This document shows, one piece after another, positions 54,751-64,000 of a stretch of DNA of 64,000 bases. The translations under genes were made by a program, and so were the position numbers. Location of the stretch: NCBI GenBank assembly GCA_025738555.1, contig JAOVFP010000016.1:2356001-2420000 (forward strand), in the 5' to 3' direction. Within the stretch, counting starts at the first letter, position 1, and the number at the start of each line of letters is the position of its first letter. A model generated the notes under the pieces. The model saw only the letters and a list, made by a program, of their open reading frames with translations, was not told where the DNA came from and searched no databases. This DNA is from Cyathus striatus. Taxonomy: Eukaryota > Basidiomycota > Agaricomycetes > Agaricales > Nidulariaceae.

Positions 54751-56527
54751 CGGGCACCAAGAAAATTCCGTGCACGTTCAGGGTTTGAGCGTGATAATGG
54801 CGACCCTGAGCGTGAAGTACTGTATCTTGAGCGTGAAGAAACCCTACATGAGCGTGAAGATGATATCTTATAAATTGACATATTTCTGTATTGTACTGTA
54901 TTAAAAATGTGTAAATATGACTATCCATGCTCACATTAATAATAGGTTTGAGTGTCCGTGAGTGTGAATGGTAATACCTATCACATTCACACTCAAACTC
55001 GATTAAATTGAGCGTGAGTAGTACATATGTATTTTACATTTACACTCAATCTAAAGTAAATATAGCCGCTATGAGCGTGAATATATATATGTACTAATCT
55101 GTATTCACGCTCACGCTCGATTTAATTAAGTTTGAGCGTGAGCGTGATGGGTAATATCTATCACGCTCACTCTACATAACTGCACAGTGAGCATGTATAT
55201 AAAGTAAATATTTACGACTTACGCTCATGTAATACATCCTTTTAAATTGAGCATGAACATGCATAGAAATCGTATTCACATTCACGTTCACTTCGTGCTC
55301 ACAGTTGGGGTGGTTTTGGTTTCCAGTTATTTGGGCATAAACTTGCATATCGATATGATATTCACACTGCACCTAACTTAAACGAGGTTAAGTGTGAGAG
55401 TGATATGTGTTTACTAATATAATTTAAGAGTGAGCAAATATTGTATCACCTTGCTTGTGACACTTACATATATTTATGATAACTTGTGTGTGTGTTATAT
55501 CCATACCCACATCTGATTTACTTGAGTTTGAGCGTGAGCGTGAATAGAAATACCTATTCACGCTCATGCATATTTATTAATATAACTTGTGCGTGAGTGT
55601 TATATTCACACTCGTACTCGATTATATTGAGTTTGCGCGTGAGCGTGATAGGTAATACTATTCACGCTCACACATATCTCCTTTGACTTGAGCGTGAGCA
55701 CAGTGGTAGATATCCCTATTTATGCACATGTTTATTTCCTATATCTTGAGTACAATATTTACATTCAGGCTCACTCTCAATTTATTTGAGTTAGAGCATG
55801 AGCATGATAGGCATTACTACTCATGCTCATGCATATCCTATAAATTGAGCATAAATAGTGACTATAAATATTATATTTAAGTTCACGCTCAAGTTAATCG
55901 AGTTCGAGAGTGAGCGTGAAAGAGTATAAGTATTATATTTAAATTCATGGTAGATTTAATTGGACTGAGTGCCTATCACACTCACAATATTCATGCTCAT
56001 GCTCACTCTAAATTAAAATGATTTCGAGCGTGAGCATGAAGTGAATACATACTCACGCTCAGGCACAGTATTTACTGTAACTAGAGTGTGGGTGTGTATA
56101 TTTAATCTTATATTACTTATATTCACGCTCACATGAGTTTGGATGTGAGCGTGAATTTAAAGACCTTGAGCGTGAAGTAACATACCTTGAGCGTGAAAAT
56201 TCAGACCCTGTGCGTGAAATAAAATCTTGAGCGTGAAAAATGAGCGTGCACGTTCAAGCTTGAGCGTGAAAATATCGCCTTGAGCATGAAATATAAAATT
56301 TATTCTTCGACATCTGAGTTCTTATCTTGCTTAAAAACTTTACTTGCTATGACAATACGACTACAATAGTACTATACCACTATATATATTTGATTTACAT
56401 TTAGTTTGACTCTTAAATAGGCATTTTACGACTACAATATATATCTTGAGCGTGAAAATTTGGCCTTGAGCGTGGCACGCTCAGTCACGTTCACTTTTGT
56501 GCGTGCACGGTAAAAACTAGGTGCCCG
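54751..56527. mobile_element. Element of about 1.8 kb built of GAGCGTGA words, with inverted ends
   Basis: The left end CGGGCACCAAG...CCGTGCACGTTCA and the complemented right end CGGGCACCTAG...CCGTGCACG form an imperfect terminal repeat. The flanks TATAAAAC and TTTAAAAC could be a diverged 8-bp TSD. More than twenty copies of GAGCGTGA or its complement TCACGCTC, often doubled (GAGCGTGAGCGTGA) and arranged as facing pairs, are spread over the AT-rich interior. There is no coding frame. It stands between tRNA-Asp genes 54599-54704 and 56565-56658. Confidence 0.65.
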
Positions 56528-56564
56528 TTTAAAACTCTATAAAGAAACGTCCTAATCCCTCTAC

Positions 56565-56658
56565 TCTCTGTCTGGGAGTCGAACCCAGCTTTCGCGCGTA
56601 CAGTATTATTTTGTACATTAATGACAGGCGCGTGTACTAACCAATATACTAACAAAGA
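56565..56658 (-). tRNA. tRNA-Asp (GUC) with a 23-nt intron
   Basis: The same exons as the gene at 54599-54704 except two C to T changes on the tRNA strand (TCTTTGT, giving a G-U pair, and TATATTGG). Anticodon loop CTGTCAC. The intron (TTAATGTACAAAATAATACTG..) is shorter and not alignable with the other one. It probably still folds. Confidence 0.85.
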
Positions 56659-56755
56659 ATTTTTAGTTTTAGTTAATCTACTGATAGATGTAATTAGAAG
56701 TGAGATAGTTACATACAAAAAAAAACTTGTGTACGAATAGTCGAGAACCATTAAA

Positions 56756-56853
56756 CTCTGTGTCTGGGAGCTGAACCCAGCTTTTGCGCATACAGTATTA
56801 TTTTGTACATTAATGACAGACGCATGTACCAACCAATATACTACTTAACAGAG
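56756..56853 (-). pseudogene. tRNA-Asp pseudogene
   Basis: A tandem relative of 56565-56658 with the same intron, but the anticodon stem is ATGCGTCTGTC/TGCGCA, the T loop is TTCAGCT, and three extra bases stand after the acceptor strand. Most changes are C to T or G to A. The acceptor stem no longer pairs well. Confidence 0.75.
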
Positions 56854-57119
56854 CTGTTAATGACATAATTGTTATGGTCTTAAGTTCCATACCAGCTACG
56901 GGGTGGTACTTAGTATTTGAAACATAAGCAAGTGCCGAACACATGGTTGCTGTAATAGTACTCGCTGTACTAGGTTGTGCTCTTTCACTTAGGCGCCGCA
57001 CCATAGCTAGTCACTAATATATGAAGGCTTAAAAGGCGACGTACTACATCATGATTCATTTCTCACATCCCCACTCCTTGCTATTATCCTCACGTGCTAA
57101 GTTGAACTTCATCATCTTA

Positions 57120-58565
57120 CTGGATATTAATGGAAGGTGTCGGTGAAATCGTTGAAGCATCTATATTTAATAACAGCAGGGTCCATGCAATAAACAACGC
57201 AAATGATCTAAATGCTGGAGGAAACATCGCTTTTATCAGTCTAAATCCTACTCAGTCAAATGAACGCAGACTCTGCTGCGCAACGAACTTTTATTGAAAG
57301 CAATGTTTTAGAAGTGCTATCTTCACTGAATATATCAACCACTGTACCTCCACTAGATAAACCGTATGTAACATCCAGCGGTGCACCAGACCCTGTTCCT
57401 GGAATTACTTATAAAGGTCCACTAGGTGTATGACCCAGTTATTTTAATCATTGAAATTTACTATACTTATTCATCCTTTTTGCAGGTGATCTCGTTTGAA
57501 GACAGGGATAACAGTGAGACAGCTGTTAACGCTGGTCAATTAAAAGAAGTAATTGAGTGGCTTCTTGGTGGCTTCTGTCTCGGGTATGGTGGCATTTCTG
57601 CAAGAGGTGGTTATCATAATCAATATTTGTTGCCATTAGGTCCCAGAAGCTTGGAGAATTCCACGACTAGCGATTTGAAACGCGAAGGTCAGAATCGTTA
57701 ACTTTATATAACATTTTAAAAATGCTGAAATTTACGAAAGGGACATTTTGGCACCAAACAATTCCTGGAAAACCACAAAAGAGCAGTATGCTGCGAGCAT
57801 TTATGAAGGTACATTACATTTAATTGCCTAGTGTTAAAGTCGGTGGTCTTACACGGAAGCTAATACATGCACCTTACATCCAGATACAAGGTACCAATCT
57901 ACCTTCCTTGATGAGTTCAACCATGAAAACTTGGCAAAACGTCCAAGGGACTGGAGACCCGATTATGATCCATGCAATGGATTGGTTCCTGGTGTTATCA
58001 CAAAAAGGGAGTTAGTGATGTTCAAGGCATGTCCTCTTCTTTTTTTCCTTTTTTTCATAATGCAAAGAAATAGAATATATGGACCCCCGCAAAAGGGAAA
58101 GACACCCCCTCCTAGCATACACCTCCTCACACCCACCGATATTCCACAACCTATCCTTCCCTCCCTTCCCTCCATGTCTCCTACTTTGAATTCACGAACT
58201 TGGAATTAAACCCAACACCCCCGACCTCGCCTAACTTGCATGTAGACCAAGCGCCTCCTTCCTCCGGCCATAGCACCGAAAACTATCCTGGTATATCAAC
58301 ATCCATGCCGGGCACCTGAATAGAGCGACCATATATGACGTCCTCATATATGTAAATGCACACACAATTGAATATGGAGATTAGTGCAATGCATTTTTGG
58401 AATGATGTGCTGGGGGGGGGAGGGAAAGGGGGAATATGGCTCGGGCTTTCATTGAGAGGTGTGGTGGAAGGGAGGAAGAGATTATGGAGGGGATGAAGCA
58501 GGTCGACTTTTTGGGGAGTGAAATCGTACTGAGGGGATTTACGCCAACGCCGACTCCCGAGTGAG
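57120..58565 (+). pseudogene. DUF6699-like gene, copy 5 (type II N-terminus), decayed
   Basis: Starts near GAAGGTGTCGGTGAAATCGTTG (57133) with the counterpart of VNASxFNN, then a 24-nt gap, NADSAAQRTFIESNVLEVLSS (57262-57330), the intron and FEDRDNSETAVNAGQLKEVIEWLL (57498-57568). Short exon pieces follow to 57830. EFNHENLAKRPRDWRPDYDP (57915-57975) and weak remains of the DUF6699-like domain (58100-58560, VDFLGSEIVLRGF at 58503-58541) complete it. Several frameshifts and stops. Preceded by the same 5' flank as copies 3 and 4, here without the two MITEs. Confidence 0.55.
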
Positions 58566-58569
58566 TCTG

Positions 58570-59927
58570 ACAGGCTACTGACCAGTCCCAGTGAAGTTTT
58601 GAGTGCGATAAAGACATCATCAGTAGAATTGGTGTTTACATTGACTCGTATAAGTTATACCGAGCTCAGGATCCGCATCCGAAGGTTATGCATTAGGCCT
58701 TAGGCCTTAGGTCTTACACTGTAGAGTCGGAAGAGTCTAGAGTCGCTTTCTGTGCAACAGCGGTGATTCAAATATTCAACCGTGAGAACGAAGTTACATT
58801 AGCGAACTATTTTCTTCGTCAGTGCCTACACTTAAACTTGAACGTTCCGAACAGCCTTTCGTCAACCTTTCATCTTGACTCCTGTCGCTTCATCTATCTC
58901 AGGCTTCGGCTTCAAGCTTCAGAATTTAGCCCATATCTCCACTTGTAACTTCGTTCCGATTATTTCACAGCAGTCGATATTATTATATGTCTTTGATCAA
59001 TCTTTGATATACCCCTGCAACCCCCAGCTTCCAACTTGCCTCCACGTTCCACGGAATATAAAATTTGTGTGGAAATTGACAAGTGTCGACAGTCATTTAC
59101 TAATATTTAATCGAAGTGCATGGGCTTATTGAGCCACCAGGTAAATGAAGGTACCTGCTTGTACTCAAGCCTCAGATCGCTGAGTTTAGAACATCCAATT
59201 ATAGGGACGGGGATCCTGCTACCTCATTGATTCCGAAAACTGGGCTCCTATCTGACCGACGTCCATGTCAGCATTGTGAAGTCCCAGCGTGCGATCGCGA
59301 TGTGCGCCCACCTTGTTCTTATCGCATAAAATTGGCTTGTAGTACTCACGTTCTCAGTCTCTCCCAGGAGCGGAAATAGTGCTATCAGATACATAAAAAT
59401 ACCGCTGAAGCATATCTGATTTGCTGTTTGCCATGTTCACTTTCAACTTGTTCCCAAGTTTCAAGACCACAATCGAATTATCTTTATCGGCTAGGCGAAC
59501 CAAAACTCGACTGTACGCAAGATGTACTACCAACGCATGCAGCCGCAAGAATGCACGTCAGACGTACGCATGTTCTGTGAGACTATTTTTGTATTATTTC
59601 TCAAGGTTCCGCCTCAGCCGTCTCGTCCACATGTCTTTCAATAACGGGTTCACCAGCAATTGGTGAGCATGTCATCTAATAGGCTGAAGCGGTCAAGTTA
59701 TCGTGCGATGCTATTAAACTTGTAAGGTAGTCTCCCGTTCAAGCACTTTCCGAATTTCCAGGCAATATACTTGTCCACGCGCATCATCCCGTTATCCCCC
59801 TCTCTTTACCTTTCGTGTGGGTCGCTTATGCGTTATCGAAGGAGCTGCGCAGCAGTTAGTACTTAACTAGCCTGGGAGACCCCATGCACGAGTACAGGAG
59901 AGGTCATTTTCCCCCCTTTTTCCTGCA
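58570..59927. other. Intergenic region upstream of the sedolisin gene
   Basis: No open frame with a recognisable motif on either strand, and no RNA gene seen. CG content is normal. It should contain the promoter of the peptidase gene, but I cannot point to a sure TATA box. Confidence 0.4.
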
Positions 59928-62791
59928 ATGCGATCCCTTCTCATGTTCGCTGCTTTCTTGGGTGCTGCCTTCGGAGCGCCTTCTCGTCGTTCTCCTCATG
60001 TGCTTCACGAGAAGAGGGCAGCCGAGCCCATCGACTGGGTGGAGTCGCATCGCCTCAATGCGGACAAGGTCCTGCCGTTAAGGATTGGTCTGACGCAGCA
60101 GAACCTCCATCGTCTCGAGGAATTACTTATGGAAATTTCTCATCCGGAATCTGAGAAATACGGCCAACATTATACTCCTGAGGAAGTTGTTGAAACCTTT
60201 TCCCCCAGCAGGGATACTATCTCCGCTGTTACTGACTGGCTTGTCGATTCTGGGTTCTCTCGCGATAGGATTCTCCTCAGCGGAAACAGGGGATGGATCC
60301 ATGTCAATGCCACTACAGCTGAGGTAGAGGAGCTGCTACAGACCGAGTATCATGTCTATACCCACCCATCAGGCGACGAACAATTTAGTAAGGTTCTCAG
60401 AAGGCTTTAATATTCTATCCACTTACATTTATTACAGGCTGCCATAGCTATTCGGTTCCTGCTCACGTTAGGGAACATGTCGACATCATCCGGCCTACTG
60501 TGCACTTCAATCATAAGCCATTCCCGAAGCGAAAACTTGAGAAACGCGATGGCTTTAGGGGGTTGGGAGCTCCAAATATACATCAAGGCCCAAAGAAATC
60601 GAGCAAGCAGGTTAAAATTACCCCTTCATTGGAGAATTGCGATGAGTTCATTACTCCTGATTGTCTCCGAGCCCTGTACAACTTCAATTACAAGCCAATT
60701 GCGACGAAGAAGAACTCGTATGGAATCAGTGAGCTGCTCTCTAATATTGGTCAGGCTGGATGCTGAAAGCCAAATAGTTGAGTTTACGCCTCAATCTTTC
60801 CTCGCTGGGGATCTTGACTTATTCTTTGGGTGCGCACTTCATATTTGGTAACAATTGTATCATTTCTTATTCTATTTTTATCCAGGAACTTCTCTCCGAG
60901 TCTTATTGGAGTAAGACCAAACGCTGTACTTATCGACGGAGGTTCGTTTATCTCACAAACTTAATGTTATATTTTCTAACATACTTACAGCTGTGGTGCA
61001 AACCATCGACCAAAGCTTTGATTTCAATGGAGAAAGTGACCTGGACCTTGAATACGCGATGACACTTACTGCTCCACAACCAATCACCCTGTTACAAACT
61101 GGTGATCTGGTCGAGGGTGCGTTCGTATGTTCTGCTGGGAGTGATGTTGGTATTAACACTTTCCCAATTTCAGGAGCTGGATTTGATAACTGGTTGGACG
61201 CCGTTGACGCTTCATTCTGCACATTTGAAGGCGGAGATGATCCCGAACAAGTGAGTGTTCCCGCTGTCCCATCAACATGCCATGCATCGAACTGTTACTT
61301 TAGGACGGTATATATCCTGACCCTCTCCCCGGTGGTTTCAAAGGTAATCCACTGGCATTTCATGTATCGGAATTCTTTCTGACAACTGTCAACTCTAGGC
61401 CCGGAATCATGTGGTATTATTACGCCCCCGAAAACCTTTTCTGTCTCGTATGGTCAAGATGAATCAACTATCACCGCTGCGTCCGCCATGAGGCAATGTG
61501 CAGAATATGCCAAGGTAAGTTGTCTGTGCAACATTCAAGGACGTACTTATTCAACCTATCTCTAGCTTGGAATGATGGGATCGACCGTTTTCTACAGTAG
61601 TGGCGATTTTGGAGTGGCAGGTTTCGGCGGTGTTTGCCTTGACGCCAGCGGTATGTCTATCGGCGCGATGTTGAACGAATACTGATCGTATGTTGCATTT
61701 TAGGAAACCCAGTAGATGATGGTGGAGTGAAATTCAACCCAGGCTTCCCGGTAGGCATTTATTAGCGATATTTGCGAACACAACTGACCAACTTCGTTTT
61801 TAGGTGACTTGTCCGTTTGTTACGGCTGTTGGAGCCACCCAGGTCAATCCTGGATCCACTGTAAACGACCCGGAAGGTGCATGCGAACAGGTTATATTCT
61901 CTGGCGGTGGATTTTCAAACATCTTCCCGTAAGAATTTATAGATTACTTGCATGATGTCCTGCTAACTTGGGGTTAGGATGCCTTCGTACCAAGCAACTG
62001 CTGTTAAGAATTTCTTGAAGGAGCATCCTCCTCCATTTACGTCTACCCAGTTCAACAACAGCGGCACAGTATGTATTAGTTATATCTCCCTGTGAAAATA
62101 GTAATGACCCATACTTTCAATAGGTCAGAGCCTTCCCAGATCTTTCGGCGAACGGGTAAGTGAAGATTACAAAACTGTGCGAGACGTAGTAACTAACTAG
62201 TAACGTTACTAGGGCAAATTATGTCATTGGTAAAAACCTTATGAAAGACGGTTCATTGATGACTCTAACTGATTCCCCCTTAGGTATCGATGGAGAGTTT
62301 AACCTCGTATTCGGAACATCAGCATCGTCTCCAGTAGTTGGCTCAATATTCACTGCAATTAATGATGCTCGCCTTGCCATCGGAAAGAAATCCATCGGCT
62401 TCATTAATCCAGTGGTAAGTTAGTAGGTGAATGAACAATAGTGCGTTCTAATCTTCTACATAGATATACTCCCCGTTGTTCCAAGCTGCTTTCAACGATA
62501 TCACGATGGGCGGAAATCAGGGATGTGGTAAGTTTATTTTTTATGCGTACCTGTTTACATTCCATATGCTAATCTGATTTCTAGGAACTCCTGGATTTAC
62601 TGCGTACGTATGCATGGTCCTTTTTACTGACTTGGATTAACGAGACATTTATAATACAGCACTAAGGGTTGGGATCCTGTTACAGGTACGATAAACACCA
62701 TTTTATTTCCAGTGAAATATTGACCTCGTTCACAGGCGTTGGTACACCAAATTTCGAGAAGCTTTTGGCTTTGTTCCTCCTCTTGCCTTGA
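59928..62791 (+). CDS. Secreted sedolisin-family tripeptidyl peptidase (S53), 17 exons
   Basis: Exons: 59928-60387, 60438-60728, 60778-60829, 60886-60941, 60991-61250, 61304-61343, 61399-61514, 61566-61650, 61704-61750, 61804-61928, 61978-62068, 62124-62155, 62213-62414, 62464-62527, 62585-62603, 62660-62685, 62736-62791. All introns are 48-60 nt with GT..AG. A signal peptide (MRSLLMFAAFLGAAFGAP) is followed by the Pro-kumamolisin prodomain (RIGLTQQNLHRLEELL to EYHVYTHPS) and the catalytic domain: NGESDLDLEYAM holds the Glu and Asp of the Ser-Glu-Asp triad, SSGDFGVAG the oxyanion Asp, FGTSASSPVVG the nucleophile Ser. NDITMGGNQGCGTPG and KGWDPVTGVGTP are the calcium-site region. Probably an acid extracellular or vacuolar exopeptidase removing tripeptides. 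Apparently intact. Confidence 0.9.
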
Positions 62792-63263
62792 GATTATCGG
62801 GATTAAGGTTAACACTTCTTTCAAAAAGAATATAAATTTATTTATTGGTTCATTGTGGACTTGTATTTATAACTTTTGAATGGAGTAAGGTTGTTGTAGT
62901 GAATATTCCGAATTCCCGATTCATGTAAGATGTCAACGAGACTCAAGTTATTTTTTTCGTGTTTGTGCCTTGTTCTTAGTGGCATTTAGTGTTGACCATT
63001 TCCGGTGACAGTAACTGAGAAACCAGTTACCTGGAAGTATACAGACCCATTTATATCGTAGATGAAGCTCTTCACCAAAATTTAGAATGTTTTAGTAGTA
63101 AAGCTACATTCAAGTTCGTTGTAGTAAGTATAGATTAAAGAAAAGGCTTTTTCTGATCGTAATTGCTAATTCTATATGATTGTTCTATTTTGAAACTTAT
63201 GGTTTCCGCTCTAATCGAAATGTTGGTACCGATACAAATGATAGAACGACTTGAAGTCTGTGC
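62792..63263. other. 3' flank of the sedolisin gene, no gene seen
   Basis: AT-rich sequence with AATATAAAT words shortly after the stop that could serve for 3' end formation. No supported coding. Confidence 0.4.
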
Positions 63264-63800
63264 TCAGCCCCCAAATCCAAATCCTCGAGGTACACAGCCT
63301 GCGCGGACACCGTAGGGTTTCATAGTCCAGTAGAGTGGATTCATCTCACATCTAACGGGTGGTAACATAAGCAGCTTCTGGAAAGCATATCTCTGAGAGG
63401 AGGTAAACGGGCATTCGTCGATCCCCATAGATGTATTGAACGCGTTAAAATTGTCGGGTGCGCGTCCCGGCACGACATGTGGTTTGTGTTCTCTGTACCG
63501 TTTCCTTGGCGAACCTGCTCAGTACGTATAGGCGGAGGAATCCGATTCGGATTTGTACTTCAAGGAAGATGAAAGCGTGAGGGTCAGGCTGATAAGATAA
63601 CATACCTGAAGATAATTTTCTTTATCGCCGACCTTCGATAGAGGGTTGCTCCAGTGGCGTTACACGTGCGTTCAGAATCCATGGAAAAATAGAAATCGGC
63701 GGGTCGTCGATTCCTAATGGGCTCGTCAACGATGGCATGCTGTGCAGGCATATCTTCTATGTTCCTTTCGCGTTCCTACGAGGTATTCGAGCCCTGTTGC
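63264..63800 (-). CDS. Possible 3' part of an unassigned gene at the window edge
   Basis: The minus strand has an open segment 63473-63264 (PGRAPDNFNAFNTSMGIDE, CEMNPLYWTMKPYGVRAG) and, upstream, 63740-63612 (AIVDEPIRNRRPADFYFSM, CNATGATLYRRSAIKK) ending at AG|GTATGT. The stretch between (63611-63530) has the shape of an intron but my join does not stay in the lower frame. Composition looks like coding. I do not recognise the protein. Confidence 0.3.
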
Positions 63801-64000
63801 TCCCTGCTTAATTTGTGCTTAATCCTTTCTTCGGCACCCACAGCAGAAGCTTGGCAAAGTAATATCAATGTTCAAGAAGTTCAAGGGCAGCCGTACCTCT
63901 AGGATCTTTCAGATTGCATAACTACTCATGTAATTACCTTTGGGAGTGTATTGAGCAGTAATACATGCTCTCGTTCATGTCACTTGCCAAGAGCAATATT

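Overview
The window looks like part of a basidiomycete (probably Agaricomycete) genome. It has short introns of about 47-60 nt with GT(A/G)AG(T)...(C/T)AG ends, a secreted sedolisin-type peptidase with many introns, a fungal DUF6699-like family, and fungal-type chromovirus, copia, MULE, hAT and Helitron relics. Assignment is by protein pattern only; no database was searched.

Layout. Positions 1 to about 46 kb are a transposon graveyard, very poor in CG dinucleotides. An old Ty3-type retroelement is split into four blocks (about 860-1992, 15126-17623, 19196-20045, 22380-25305) by three insertions, each with a perfect 7-bp target-site duplication (TSD): 1993-15125, 17624-19195 and 20046-22379. 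Inside the first lie a related 7-bp-TSD element (3376-4324), a nested hAT-like element with a TA-flanked element inside it (13780-15049 and 13916-14928), and a young, nearly intact chromovirus (4540-13579) with 662-bp LTRs and a perfect 5-bp TSD. The chromovirus has a probable -1 frameshift between gag and pol. Between pol and the 3' LTR it carries a spliced antisense gene whose product has a double CX2CX6C cluster. Further right are a decayed multi-exon gene (25.4-28.1 kb), a solo LTR (28388-29022), a foldback element whose arms are made of a TGATCA-containing repeat (29685-34599) and which is split by a Helitron-like insert (32285-33780) and a MITE, a 94-bp tandem repeat, a hairpin MITE, a MULE transposase pseudogene (36262-38446) and a 5' copia half on the minus strand (38697-41737).

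From 42 to 58.6 kb there are five copies of a duplicated gene family with a DUF6699-like C-terminus joined to one of two different N-terminal modules. These are interleaved with MITEs whose insertion sites can be read directly by comparison with uninterrupted paralogous copies. Between two intron-containing tRNA-Asp genes (54599-54704, 56565-56658) lies a 1.8-kb inverted-repeat element (54751-56527) built of the word GAGCGTGA. The right end (59.9-62.8 kb) is ordinary euchromatin with one complete tripeptidyl-peptidase (sedolisin) gene of 17 exons; a possible further gene on the minus strand lies at the edge.

Common thread: decay of the repeats is almost entirely by transitions at CG. All seven differences between the chromovirus LTRs, most premature stops (TGA where Arg CGA is expected) and Arg-to-Cys changes in the polymerases fit methylated-CpG deamination. 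The other theme is non-coding elements built from short, often self-complementary words (GTGTGACACT, GGAGTCCACATGG, TGATCACATATGATCA, GAGCGTGA).
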